Source of the DNA: an uncultured Flavobacteriales bacterium
GTDB lineage: Bacteria > Bacteroidota > Bacteroidia > Flavobacteriales_D > Sanyastnellaceae
DNA: 38,607 bases
Direction: 5' to 3'
Assembly: GCA_905478325.1 (NCBI GenBank)
Contig: CAJQIB010000006.1
Coordinates: 1 to 38,607 of the forward strand
Notes under the pieces: generated by a model
What the model saw: the letters and a program-made list of their open reading frames with translations, nothing else
The model's database searches: none
What the model was told of the DNA's origin: nothing
In this document: in pieces, positions 1-8,819 of the stretch
Numbering within the stretch: position 1 is the first letter of the stretch
Layout: each line of letters begins with the position of its first letter
Position numbers and translations under genes: made by a program

Positions 1-125
1 CACGAGTTGTCTCGTCAGCAATGTCAGAAGCGTTTACACCTTCAGCTGCCATCGCACGAGTTGTCTCGTCAGAAATAGCAGTAGCGTTTACACCTTCAGC
101 AGCCATCGCACGAGTTGTCTCGTCA
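1..125 (-). repeat. 54-bp tandem repeat array, distal block
   Basis: The core CGCACGAGTTGTCTCGTCAG (plus strand) recurs with exact 54-bp spacing. Copies begin near 53 and 107, and one is cut by the left edge. On the coding (minus) strand the unit encodes the 18-residue ISDETTRAMAAEGVNATA motif. More copies may lie beyond the edge. Confidence 0.9.
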
Positions 126-2174
126 GAGATAGCCGTTGCGTTTGCAGACTGAGCACCAGCGTCAAGAGTCGCTTGGTCAGCGTCAGCAGTAGCGTTTGCA
201 GCAAGAGCAAGCGCATCAGCAGCAGCCTGGTCGGCGTCAGCAGTAGCGTTTGCAGCAAGAGCAAGTGCATCAGCAGAAGCCTGGTTGGCGTCAGCAGTAG
301 CGTTTGCAGCAAGAGCAGCGTCCAATGCAACGTCAGCACCCACTAAAGTAGAAACAGCATCCAAATGCGCCGTTCCTTCATATCCTGGGTGAGTTGGTAC
401 GTTATCAACGGAACCTACTTCGCTCGTCTCAAAACCGAGATCTGCAGCAGTCATTCCGATACGAAGTTCGTTGTCGCTAATGTCAGAAGCGTTTACGCCT
501 TCAGCAGCCATCGCACGAGTTGTCTCGTCAGCAATAGCAGTAGCGTTTACACCTTCAGCAGCCATCGCACGAGTTGTCTCGTCAGCAATAGCAGTAGCGT
601 TCACGCCTTCAGCAGCCATCGCACGAGTTGTCTCGTCAGCAATGTCAGAAGCGTTTACACCTTCAGCTGCCATCGCACGAGTTGTCTCGTCAGAAATAGC
701 AGTAGCGTTTACACCTTCAGCAGCCATCGCACGAGTTGTCTCGTCAGAAATAGCAGTAGCGTTTACACCTTCAGCTGCCATCGCACGAGTTGTCTCGTCA
801 GAAATAGCAGTAGCGTTTACACCTTCAGCAGCCATCGCACGAGTTGTCTCGTCAGAAATAGCAGTAGCGTTAGCAGACTGAGCACCAGCGTCAAGAGTCG
901 CTTGGTCAGCGTCAGCGGTAGCGTTCGCAGCTAGAGCAAGTGCATCAGCAGAAGCCTGGTTGGCGTCAGCAGTAGCGTTCGCAGCTAGAGCAAGTGCATC
1001 AGCAGAAGCCTGGTCAGCATCAGCAGTAGCGTTGTCCGCAATGGCTTGAGCAAGTGCAGCGTCTCCAGCATCAGCATAGGCTTCAGTTGTGAGGACGTTT
1101 CCACCGGCAGTTACCGTTCCGGAAACTTCAACATCCCCAAGGATGCCTACGTCACCAAGACCGAGAGCCTCAGCGAATACCAAATCTTCAATTTGAGCAG
1201 ATTCAGCTTGCATGTCCTCGAAATCAGCGTTGTTCGCTGCGAGGTTATTGAATAAAGCTGTACCTGCGCTGAAAGAACCTTCAATGTCGAGGCTACCAGT
1301 GATTGTCAAATCTTCAACAGTAATTCCTGTTTCGTCGATTTGGATCACACCGAGCAAATCTCCTAGGTCAGCCGTGTTGGCTGCAGTCGATGATTGCAAG
1401 ATGGAGATTTCACCATCGTTGCTCTCAATGAGACCTAACAGATACGCTTCGCTCGCTTCAATTGCTGATTGCAAGGCCGCGTCAGCAGCATCACCTTCAG
1501 AACTTTCAGTAGCATCAGCGGCTGCATTTGCGGCAAGCGCGTCAGAAGCGGCGGCAATCGCAGCAGCATCAGCGGCAGCATTCGCAGCAAGCGCGTCAGC
1601 ACCAGCAGTTGATTCAGCAGCGTCAGCAGCGGCATTAGCAGCTAGAGCGGCTTCCAGATCACCATTAGCGGCAGTATTGTCCGCAACAGCATCCTGCAAG
1701 TCTCCAACAAAGCCATCAACGTCGGAGTCTAAACCGTCCAACTGGCTTTGCAAAGCTGCAATTTCTTCTTCCTGCCCATTGAGCGCATACATGGCAATTG
1801 GAACTGCCTGCACATCAACTTCTCCGAAAGAAGCATACCCCGCACCGGCGTCCACCTCAATAGAGAAGGATAAACCAGCGACAGACCAATCGACCATGTC
1901 GAGGGATTCTGTCATTCCAGGAGTCGCCGCGCCATCACCGATGGTGAGGGCGAGATTCCCGAATTGAGAGGTTGTTACAGATTGAGTTTCCTGCCACAAG
2001 GCGCCGCTACTACCCATGAGGGTAATTCGGACATCAAGTGCAGCGACCGAAAGAGGGTCGCCATCAGCATCACGGGCAACCGCCTGATAGGCGATTCCGT
2101 GGGATTGATCCTGCGCTTGCAGGACCGTTAAAGCTCCGAATAAACAGAGCAGGGAGAGGAAAAGTGTACGCATC
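1..2174 (-). CDS. Large secreted 18-residue-repeat protein (partial, runs off left edge)
   Basis: The frame is open from an ATG at 2174 to the left edge, about 724 codons without a stop, so the C-terminus is missing. It starts with a signal peptide (MRTLFLSLLCLFGAL, cleavage near VLQAQ). Residues about 20-125 resemble the exported N-terminal domain common in Bacteroidota, with a GIAYQAVARDADGDPL-like opening and a VPIAMYAL-like end. A short coiled-coil-like stretch, Ala-rich repeats and a predicted beta-like segment (near ITVEDLTITGSLDIEG) follow. The rest is two families of 18-residue repeats, one around ISDETTRAMAAEGVNATA and one around ADADQASADALALAANAT. A surface fibre or adhesin-like role is inferred from this architecture only; no catalytic motif is visible. 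Plus-strand open frames over the same bases are antisense to the repeats. The gene is divergent from the DUF4286 gene. Confidence 0.85.
140..330 (-). repeat. 54-bp tandem repeat, second family, distal block
   Basis: Three near-identical 54-bp units lie at about 179, 233 and 287 (GCGTCAGCAGTAGCGTTTGC on plus). They encode the ADAxQASADALALAANAT motif. The block is preceded by the same junction (QATLDAGAQSANAT) as in the proximal block. Confidence 0.85.
470..870 (-). repeat. 54-bp tandem repeat array, proximal block (7 copies)
   Basis: Cores start at 512, 566, 620, 674, 728, 782 and 836, exactly 54 bp apart. They encode the same 18-residue unit as the block at 1-125. A variant unit containing AATGTCAGAAGCG occurs at 641 here and at 20 in the distal block. 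From that variant to the array end there are two more units here than in the distal block, which points to unequal expansion. Confidence 0.9.
880..1045 (-). repeat. 54-bp tandem repeat, second family, proximal block
   Basis: Three units of the ADAxQASADALALAANAT family, equivalent to those at 140-330. The junction GCAGACTGAGCACCAGCG occurs at 873 and at 144, a 729-bp (243-codon) higher-order spacing. Confidence 0.85.
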
Positions 2175-2203
2175 ACTTTATCTTGGTTAAGATTTCAGAA
2201 CTC

Positions 2204-2211
2204 GAATATAC
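2204..2211 (-). promoter_or_regulatory. Possible -7 box for the repeat-protein gene
   Basis: The minus strand reads TATATTCG, one base from the Bacteroidota -7 consensus TAnnTTTG, and lies 29 nt before the ATG at 2174. I see no convincing -33 TTG. Confidence 0.35.
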
Positions 2212-2240
2212 AAGAAAAATCTCGACAAACCACCAAACCA

Positions 2241-2606
2241 TTGCGACAAATTTCTATTAACCGTCGGTCAAATCGTGTTTTATACAATGTCACGATCAGT
2301 GTAGATTCCTTGAAATACGAGGAATGGCTACTATTTATGCGGGAGGAACACATTCCCAAAATATTTTCATCCCTTTGCTTTGAATCCTATAGAATATGTA
2401 AGATTCTGGGCGAAGAGGCAGGCGGAACTGCCGTTGCTGTTCAATATGTCGCTTATTCTACCGAATCATTTGAAAAGTATAATACGGAGTTCGCCCCGAG
2501 ACTTCAGGCAGAACACCAAGAACGGTTTGGTACTTCAGCCGCAGCATACAGGACAACCTTGGAGATTATTGAAGAGGGACACTTGGTTGATGATTCAGTC
2601 GAGTAG
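2241..2606 (+). CDS. DUF4286 family protein
   Basis: The frame encodes about 121 residues and resembles the small DUF4286 proteins that often lie beside rsmA in Bacteroidota. Recognisable features are VLYNVTISVD near the start, a YEEWLLFMREEHIPKI helix, a central GGTAVAVQY strand and AYRTTLEII at the end. The fold looks like a dimeric alpha/beta barrel, but no function is known to me. The only in-frame start of a usual type is TTG at 2241. It leaves about 12 residues before the point where family members normally begin, so the true start is uncertain. It ends 27 nt before rsmA and is probably co-transcribed with it. Confidence 0.7.
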   Translation: MRQISINRRSNRVLYNVTISVDSLKYEEWLLFMREEHIPKIFSSLCFESYRICKILGEEAGGTAVAVQYVAYSTESFEKYNTEFAPRLQAEHQERFGTSAAAYRTTLEIIEEGHLVDDSVE

Positions 2607-2633
2607 AGCGACCTTTGCTGTAGAAAGTATTAT

Positions 2634-3428
2634 ATGAAGCAATCCCACTCAGTGAAAGCCAAGAAACATCTTGGCCAACACTTTCTTGCCGACCAGCACA
2701 CAGCGCAGCGAATCGCAGACAGCCTTGTCTCTGTTCAAGGATTAGCCGTTCTTGAAATCGGTCCTGGGACAGGAGCCCTGACACGGCCCCTGCTGGACCG
2801 AAGCGATATTGACCTTTGGGTGATCGATGTAGATCATGAAAGTGTCGCGCATTTGAAAGAGCAAGACTGGATGCCATCTGACCGCATTCTAGAAGGCGAT
2901 TTTTTAAAGATGGCACTCTCGAGCTCATTCAACGAGAAGCAAGTGGTTGTGTGCGGCAACTTCCCGTATAACATCAGTTCTCAAATTCTCTTCAAGACAC
3001 TGGACACGATACACCAGGTGCCCCAGTTAGTTGGTATGTTTCAAAAAGAGGTGGCTGAGCGCGTCTGCTCCTCTCACGGTTCCAAGGTCTATGGGATTCT
3101 CAGTGTGTTGATTCAGACCTACTATGACGCTGAATATCTATTCACCGTGCCTCCAGAGGTGTTCATCCCTCCTCCCAAGGTGCATAGCGGCGTGCTCCGT
3201 TTGATCCGAAAAGAAGTTCAACCTGAAGGGTTTCGGTTTGGCCACTTGAAGACCATTGTAAAGGCCGCATTCAATCAAAGACGCAAGACTTTGCGCAACG
3301 CGTTGCGCTCTGCAGGACTGTCATTAGAAGGAATCGACACCGCAACATTGGGGCTTCGTGCAGAGCAACTCAGCCCTGAGGATTTTCAAGACCTCGCTCG
3401 CGTTATACAAGAGACTCACGAGGCGTAG
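2634..3428 (+). CDS. rsmA: 16S rRNA (adenine1518/1519-N6)-dimethyltransferase RsmA/KsgA
   Basis: This cytoplasmic enzyme transfers four methyl groups from SAM to two adjacent adenines in helix 45 of 16S rRNA during late 30S assembly. The protein has 264 residues, normal for the family. It begins with KKHLGQHFLAD, the usual RsmA N-terminus. The SAM-binding motif I is LEIGPGTGALT, and the catalytic motif IV is NFPYNIS (family NLPYNI). The C-terminal rRNA-binding helical part includes FNQRRKTLRNAL. The start at 2634 fits the family length. The stop at 3426 is followed by a 62-nt gap before fbp. Confidence 0.96.
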   Translation: MKQSHSVKAKKHLGQHFLADQHTAQRIADSLVSVQGLAVLEIGPGTGALTRPLLDRSDIDLWVIDVDHESVAHLKEQDWMPSDRILEGDFLKMALSSSFNEKQVVVCGNFPYNISSQILFKTLDTIHQVPQLVGMFQKEVAERVCSSHGSKVYGILSVLIQTYYDAEYLFTVPPEVFIPPPKVHSGVLRLIRKEVQPEGFRFGHLKTIVKAAFNQRRKTLRNALRSAGLSLEGIDTATLGLRAEQLSPEDFQDLARVIQETHEA

Positions 3429-3451
3429 GCCACAGTCTATCTGACGTGCGT

Positions 3452-3459
3452 TAACTTCG
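3452..3459 (+). promoter_or_regulatory. Possible -7 box upstream of fbp
   Basis: TAACTTCG is one base from TAnnTTTG and lies 31 nt before the fbp ATG. The same octamer precedes mfd at 4511. No clear -33 element is visible. Confidence 0.3.
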
Positions 3460-3490
3460 TCTCCGGTTATGAAATGAACAAAACCGCCGA

Positions 3491-4486
3491 ATGCGAAAAA
3501 CCATTACCCTCCAGGAGTTTATCATGGACACACAAGCGGAATTCCCGTTTGTTTCCGGTCAACTCACACGACTTCTTACCGACATCGGCGTTGCCGCAAA
3601 AATTGTCAATCACCAAGTAAATCGCGCGGGACTCGCCGGAATTCTTGGAGACGCCGGGTCTGAAAATACCCACAATGAAGCCCAGCAAAAGCTAGACGTT
3701 TTCGCTGACCGCACCTTCATGAGAATCTTGACAGCTGGCAAATCAGTTGCCGGAATCGGATCAGAAGAACAAGAGGACTACATCCTTTGCGGGGATCAAG
3801 GCAAATCCGGGAAATACGTTGTGATGATTGACCCTTTGGACGGAAGTTCGAATGCGGATGTCAACGTCAGTATTGGCACAATATTCAGCATTTTCAGGCG
3901 TGTAACTCCGATGGGAGAGTCTTTGAGTGACCAAGACTTCCTCCAACGAGGCACTGAACAAGTCGTCGCTGGATACATTCTCTACGGCTCCTCCACTATG
4001 CTCGTGTATACCACGGGGTCAGGAGTCAACGGATTCACGCTAGACCCCGCTGTTGGAGAGTTCTTCTTGTCACATGCCAAAATGCAATTCCCTGAAACTG
4101 GAAGCATCTATTCAATCAATGATGCGCTGCTCAGCGAGGCGAATCAAGCGACAAAGAGCTTTATCGCCGGTTGCCGTGAAACACCCGAAGTGGGGTTCAA
4201 AAGCCGCTACATCGGAAGTTTGGTGTCAGACTTTCACCGCAATCTCATCAAAGGCGGTATCTATCTCTACCCCAGTACTAAGAGCTATCCTCACGGCAAA
4301 TTACGGCTCTGTTACGAGTGTGCTCCGTTGGCATTTTTGGCGTTGGAAGCAGGTGGTGCGGCAGAAGATGACCTCGGGTCAATCCTCGAAAAACTCCCAG
4401 AAACACTGCATGAACGCTCTCCATTTTACGTGGGAAGCGTACATCTCATCCAAGGCCTGCGTTCTTGTTGGATGGAAAATCAATAA
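3491..4486 (+). CDS. fbp: Fructose-1,6-bisphosphatase class I
   Basis: This enzyme hydrolyses fructose-1,6-bisphosphate to fructose-6-phosphate and phosphate, the committed step of gluconeogenesis, in the cytosol. The 331-residue length is typical of class I. Visible motifs are the N-terminal TLQEFIMDTQ helix, GSEEQED, the metal-binding DPLDGSSNADVNVS signature, and the substrate-binding KLRLCYECAPLAFLALEAGG near the C-terminus. The ATG at 3491 gives the expected N-terminus. It lies between rsmA and mfd on the same strand with gaps of about 60 nt, so independent transcription is possible. Confidence 0.96.
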   Translation: MRKTITLQEFIMDTQAEFPFVSGQLTRLLTDIGVAAKIVNHQVNRAGLAGILGDAGSENTHNEAQQKLDVFADRTFMRILTAGKSVAGIGSEEQEDYILCGDQGKSGKYVVMIDPLDGSSNADVNVSIGTIFSIFRRVTPMGESLSDQDFLQRGTEQVVAGYILYGSSTMLVYTTGSGVNGFTLDPAVGEFFLSHAKMQFPETGSIYSINDALLSEANQATKSFIAGCRETPEVGFKSRYIGSLVSDFHRNLIKGGIYLYPSTKSYPHGKLRLCYECAPLAFLALEAGGAAEDDLGSILEKLPETLHERSPFYVGSVHLIQGLRSCWMENQ

Positions 4487-4510
4487 AAGAAATTGAACGG
4501 AGAATCCCCG

Positions 4511-4518
4511 TAACTTCG
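4511..4518 (+). promoter_or_regulatory. Possible -7 box upstream of mfd
   Basis: TAACTTCG lies 25 nt before the mfd ATG, one mismatch from TAnnTTTG and identical to the element before fbp. A TTG at 4493 is 15 nt upstream, closer than the usual spacing. Confidence 0.3.
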
Positions 4519-4543
4519 CGTCCGAAAATCTCGAATTTCAGCG

Positions 4544-7500
4544 ATGCGTGTTGAAGACCTGTTGGCGTTTTATCGATCGGACCCTCGCGCTCAAATGCTG
4601 CGGAGGACCTGGGAGCAAGCGTCAGCGAAAACAGAACTTAAAGGCATTGTCGGTTCCGCGACAGCCCTGCTAGCCGCTGCTTGTGTCGATGTGGAACTGG
4701 AACAAGCCGCTGCAAGTGAGCCCCGTGCTAGCCACCTGTTCATATTGGACGATAAAGAGTCCGCCGCCTACCTTCTCAACGACTTGGAGCAATTGCTTGG
4801 CAAGCGGCAGCACGTGCTTTTCTTTCCGCGTTCTGCGCGGGTTCCCTATCAAGAAGAGGTCACGGAGAACGCCAACATTGCCATGCGCGCTGAAGTGCTC
4901 AATGAGATCAATCGGGCACAGAGTGGCTTGGTCATTGTCACCTTTGCTGAGGCCATTGCAGAACAGGTCATCAGCCGAAGAGAGCTCTCCAAACAAACCT
5001 TCACCCTCTCCTTAGGCGAGTCCTACACCCTTGACTTCTTGGACGAGGTCTTTATTGAATACGGCTTTCAGAAAGTTGATTTTGTGTATGAACCGGGGCA
5101 TTACGCCATACGCGGGGGCATTGTGGATGTGTTTTCATTCTCCTTTGACCATCCTTACCGCATCGAGTTCTTTGGCGATGAGGTCGAATCCATTCGGAAG
5201 TTCAATCCAATCAACCAGCTCAGCATCAACAAGATGACCCGTGCCGTAATCGTCCCCAATGTGGGAGATCGCAATCTGCATGAAACGGTTGAGCCCATTT
5301 TCAATTTTATCCCCGGCAATACGCGCATTTGGATGACCGATGCCAACCGCTGCGAGAAGCATTTGGAAAAGGCCATGGAGCGTGCTGAGTCTGCATTTGA
5401 AAGGGTTTCCGACCAAATGGCCTTCACTCCGCCATCCGATTTATTCATCGGTCCACAGAACTTCAAACGGCTAATTGAACCATTCCATGTCCAAGAATTC
5501 GACGGAGGAACCAGCTTTCCTGAACGTGTCGTCATCGCTTGGGATATGATTCCACAGCCCAGTTTCAATAAGAACTTCGACCTGATTACCTCGAATTTAC
5601 AGGGCAATCATCGGCAAGGGTACCACAACGTCATTGTTGCCGGTCAAGCCACACAAATCGAGCGTTTACACGACATTTTCGCCGACCGCCAGGAGGAGGT
5701 ACCACACCAACCGATTCCACTCGAATTGAGCGCCGGATTTGTCGACAAAGACCTGAAACTCCTTGTCTACACAGACCACGAGCTATTTGAGCGATACCAT
5801 CGATTTCGTCTGAAGGACGGATTCCAGAAGAACAAGCAAGCGCTCACTCTCAAAGAGTTAATGGCCCTGCAGCCTGGCGATTTCGTCGTTCATATCGACC
5901 ACGGCATAGGGGAATTCAGCGGGTTACAGAAGATTGAAGTCAACGGAAAAGAGCAGGAGGCCATTCGGCTGACATACAAAGGCGGTGACGTCTTGTACGT
6001 CAACATTCACTCGCTCCACCGCATCTCGAAATACACTTCGAAGGAGGGAACGAAGCCAAAAATCAGCAAACTGGGTACGGGCGCTTGGGCCGCGACCAAA
6101 GCCAAAACGAAAACCCGTGTCAAGGAGTTGGCGTTCGATCTGCTCAAGCTCTACGCCCAACGAAAACAAGCGGAGGGCATTGCGTTTTCTCCCGACAACT
6201 ATATGCTTCATGAGCTGGAAGCGAGTTTCATGTTTGAAGAGACCCCCGATCAACACGCCGCCATTGAAGCTGTCAAACGCGACATGGAAAAGCCCATTCC
6301 AATGGACCGTCTTGTGTGCGGTGACGTAGGGTTTGGGAAAACCGAGGTCGCCATACGTGCCGCGTTCAAAGCTGCAGCAGACGGCAAGCAGGTCGCGGTA
6401 CTTGTACCCACAACAATCTTATCCATGCAACACTTCCGGAGCTTTGCACGGAGATTGCGCGATTTTCCTGTGACGGTCGATTACATCAACCGTTTCAAGA
6501 CGGGCAAAGCCTTGACGGAAACCATCCAGAACTTGGAAGCCGGCAAAGTCGACATCCTCATCGGGACGCACGCATTGGTTGGTAAAAGAGTCAAATTCAA
6601 AGACTTGGGGTTACTCATTATTGACGAAGAACAGAAGTTCGGTGTCGCCGTTAAGGACAAGCTCAAAATGCTCCGGGCCAACGTCGATACGTTGACCCTC
6701 ACGGCTACGCCGATTCCGCGGACGCTTCAATTCAGCCTGATGGGAGCGCGGGATTTGAGCACCATTGCGACCCCTCCTCCCAATCGACAGCCGGTAGAAA
6801 CCACCATTGCACCGTTCCAAGAGGAGATCATTCGTGATGCGATTAGCTATGAAGTCAGTCGCGGAGGACAAGTTTATTTCGTCAACAACCGCGTCAAAAA
6901 CATCCAGGAAGTGGCGGGAATGATCACACGACTCGTTCCGGAAGCACGCGTAGGAATTGGACACGGTCAGATGGACGGCAAACAGTTAGAGGATGTCATG
7001 GCCCGCTTCATTGAAGGCTCCTTTGATGTATTGGTCGCCACCACCATCATCGAGTCAGGCATCGACATTTCTAACGCCAACACCATGATTATCAATGACG
7101 CTCATCAATTTGGGCTCAGCGATCTTCACCAGTTGCGCGGACGGGTTGGCCGGTCGAATAAAAAAGCATTTTGCTATCTCCTTGCTCCTCCTATGAGCGT
7201 TCTGCCGGATGAAAGCCGCAAGCGCCTTCAAGCCATTGAGCAGTTCAGCGACTTGGGAAGTGGAATTCAGATTGCCATGCGAGACCTCGATATTCGAGGG
7301 GCCGGCGATCTTTTAGGAGGTGAGCAGAGCGGTTTTATCTCGGAGCTTGGTTTCGATATGTACCAGAAAATCCTATCGGAAGCAGTACGCGAATTGAAAG
7401 AGGAATCTTTCAAGGAGTTGTTCGAAGAGGATCGCAAAGCAGACCGTCGTTATGTTTCAGAGGCTTCCATTGAAACCGATTTCACTTTATTGATTCCCGA

Positions 7501-7951
7501 TCACTATGTGAATGACATCCCTGAACGCATCGCTCTTTACCGAGAGCTTGACGACTTGGATAAGGAAGCTGATTTGTCTGAATTCAAAGCCCGCTTGGAA
7601 GACCGTTTCGGGCCATTGCCTCAGGAAACAGAAGACCTCATCGATACCATCCGCCTCAGGTGGCTCGCGGAATTCTTGGGGATGGAAAAAATCGTCCTGA
7701 AGTCCGGAAAGCTGATTGCAGCCTTTATTAGCAACCAGGAGAGCGCCTTTTACCAAGAGGCAACCTTCAATCGGATTTTGGAATACCTCAAGCACCATGC
7801 GCGTGACACCAAGATGTATCAGCGAAACGGGGGGTTGCGCATGAGCATCGAAGGCATACAAACTCCTTTAGCGGCCTTGCGCGTTATGGAAGACATCGCA
7901 GGGATTCAAGCGGCCGAAGCTGCCCCTGACTTCAAGCAACCAGCGTCATAA
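4544..7951 (+). CDS. mfd: Transcription-repair coupling factor Mfd
   Basis: Mfd is a DNA translocase that removes RNA polymerase stalled at lesions and recruits UvrA for nucleotide excision repair. The protein has 1135 residues, full length for the family. It shows a UvrB-like N-terminal module, a CarD-like RNA-polymerase-interacting domain (GDFVVHIDHGIGEFSGLQ, about residues 445-465), Walker A GFGKT at 596-600, and the DEEQ box at 694-697. Further on are the LTATPIPRTL motif, the QLRGRVGR motif VI, and a C-terminal TRCF domain. All helicase motifs look intact. It is the second DNA-damage locus in the window, but no inverted repeat like those near the S24 repressor lies upstream of it. Confidence 0.97.
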   Translation: MRVEDLLAFYRSDPRAQMLRRTWEQASAKTELKGIVGSATALLAAACVDVELEQAAASEPRASHLFILDDKESAAYLLNDLEQLLGKRQHVLFFPRSARVPYQEEVTENANIAMRAEVLNEINRAQSGLVIVTFAEAIAEQVISRRELSKQTFTLSLGESYTLDFLDEVFIEYGFQKVDFVYEPGHYAIRGGIVDVFSFSFDHPYRIEFFGDEVESIRKFNPINQLSINKMTRAVIVPNVGDRNLHETVEPIFNFIPGNTRIWMTDANRCEKHLEKAMERAESAFERVSDQMAFTPPSDLFIGPQNFKRLIEPFHVQEFDGGTSFPERVVIAWDMIPQPSFNKNFDLITSNLQGNHRQGYHNVIVAGQATQIERLHDIFADRQEEVPHQPIPLELSAGFVDKDLKLLVYTDHELFERYHRFRLKDGFQKNKQALTLKELMALQPGDFVVHIDHGIGEFSGLQKIEVNGKEQEAIRLTYKGGDVLYVNIHSLHRISKYTSKEGTKPKISKLGTGAWAATKAKTKTRVKELAFDLLKLYAQRKQAEGIAFSPDNYMLHELEASFMFEETPDQHAAIEAVKRDMEKPIPMDRLVCGDVGFGKTEVAIRAAFKAAADGKQVAVLVPTTILSMQHFRSFARRLRDFPVTVDYINRFKTGKALTETIQNLEAGKVDILIGTHALVGKRVKFKDLGLLIIDEEQKFGVAVKDKLKMLRANVDTLTLTATPIPRTLQFSLMGARDLSTIATPPPNRQPVETTIAPFQEEIIRDAISYEVSRGGQVYFVNNRVKNIQEVAGMITRLVPEARVGIGHGQMDGKQLEDVMARFIEGSFDVLVATTIIESGIDISNANTMIINDAHQFGLSDLHQLRGRVGRSNKKAFCYLLAPPMSVLPDESRKRLQAIEQFSDLGSGIQIAMRDLDIRGAGDLLGGEQSGFISELGFDMYQKILSEAVRELKEESFKELFEEDRKADRRYVSEASIETDFTLLIPDHYVNDIPERIALYRELDDLDKEADLSEFKARLEDRFGPLPQETEDLIDTIRLRWLAEFLGMEKIVLKSGKLIAAFISNQESAFYQEATFNRILEYLKHHARDTKMYQRNGGLRMSIEGIQTPLAALRVMEDIAGIQAAEAAPDFKQPAS

Positions 7952-7967
7952 ACACCCGCCGCTCACT

Positions 7968-7975
7968 TAGTTTTG
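7968..7975 (+). promoter_or_regulatory. -7 box (TAnnTTTG) immediately before truB
   Basis: TAGTTTTG matches the Bacteroidota -7 consensus and ends exactly 4 nt before the ATG at 7980, so the predicted transcript would start at or next to the start codon. The same 4-nt spacing is seen before the carboxyltransferase gene and nfu. No -33 TTG is evident. Confidence 0.6.
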
Positions 7976-7979
7976 CATC

Positions 7980-8759
7980 ATGGACCCCACTTCTCCCGCT
8001 CCGTTACGTGTCATGGATTTCACCCTGGCAGAAGATTTTGGTGAAGGCCAAGTCCTGCTGATCGATAAACCCTTGCACTGGACGTCATTTGATGTGGTCA
8101 ATAAGCTGCGCGGAGCCATTCGCGGAGCCTTGGGGTATCGCAAGCTCAAAGTGGGACACGCGGGGACGTTGGACCCTCTGGCTAGCGGCGTATTGGTCGT
8201 CTGCACAGGGAAGTCTACCAAGCGCATCGCTGAACTGCAAGCTCAGGACAAAGAATACCGCGCAATCATCCGGTTGGGGGCCACGACGGCCTGTCTCGAC
8301 GCCGAATTGCCCGTGGAAGCGTGGGTTGATGCTTCCGAACTTACCCTGGAATCCATTCAGACCGCTTCAAAAGACTGGTCTGGGGAGTATTTTCAAATGC
8401 CCCCCGCATACAGCGCCAAAAAGGTTGATGGCCAAAAAGCGTATGCGATTGCCCGAAAGGGTGGAGAGATCAATCTCAAACCAGCACCTATTTGCGTCTC
8501 GCGTTATGATATCCACTCCATCGAACACCGTATTGTCGATGGCCACAACGTATGTGATGCCCACGTGACAATCGCTTGCACCAAGGGAACTTATATCCGC
8601 GCACTCGCCCGAGATCTGGGCAAAACGTTAGCCGTTGGAGGGCACTTGATACAGCTTCAACGCACAGTCAATGGACCCTTCGAATTGAGCGCTTGCAAAT
8701 CTATGGAGGAGATTTTGGAGGTCATTCATGGGTTACCTCCATTGGCTGTTGACCTTTGA
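7980..8759 (+). CDS. truB: tRNA pseudouridine(55) synthase TruB
   Basis: TruB converts U55 of the tRNA T-loop to pseudouridine. The protein has 259 residues. Key motifs are VLLIDKPLHWTSFDVVNKL near the N-terminus and GHAGTLDPLASGVL with catalytic Asp65. YFQMPPAYSAKKVDGQKAYAIAR and CTKGTYIRALARDLG, which shape the tRNA-binding cleft, also match the family. An internal ATG at 8013 (MDFTLAEDF) is an alternative start and would give a leader of about 30 nt. I prefer 7980 because its spacing to the -7 box matches two other genes here. It lies between mfd and queA on the same strand. Confidence 0.95.
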   Translation: MDPTSPAPLRVMDFTLAEDFGEGQVLLIDKPLHWTSFDVVNKLRGAIRGALGYRKLKVGHAGTLDPLASGVLVVCTGKSTKRIAELQAQDKEYRAIIRLGATTACLDAELPVEAWVDASELTLESIQTASKDWSGEYFQMPPAYSAKKVDGQKAYAIARKGGEINLKPAPICVSRYDIHSIEHRIVDGHNVCDAHVTIACTKGTYIRALARDLGKTLAVGGHLIQLQRTVNGPFELSACKSMEEILEVIHGLPPLAVDL

Positions 8760-8779
8760 TTGCGAATTCCGTAGTTTTG
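8749..8779 (+). promoter_or_regulatory. Predicted queA promoter
   Basis: TTG (8749-8751), a 20-nt spacer and TAGTTTTG (8772-8779) match the -33/-7 arrangement described for Bacteroidota. The -7 box lies 40 nt before the queA ATG. The -33 element falls inside the end of truB. Confidence 0.55.
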
Positions 8780-8819
8780 CCGACCTTCAACGCTCCCGAT
8801 AACGGATCCCCCCCTTTCT

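Noticed and set aside
1-1045. Possible CRISPR array from regular 54-bp repeats
   Set aside because: The units are contiguous without unique spacers and encode an in-frame 18-residue protein repeat; no cas genes are nearby.
365-1967. Several plus-strand open frames rich in Ser/Ala/Val repeats
   Set aside because: They are antisense to the long minus-strand repeat protein, which has a signal peptide, a recognisable N-terminal domain and no stop over 724 codons.
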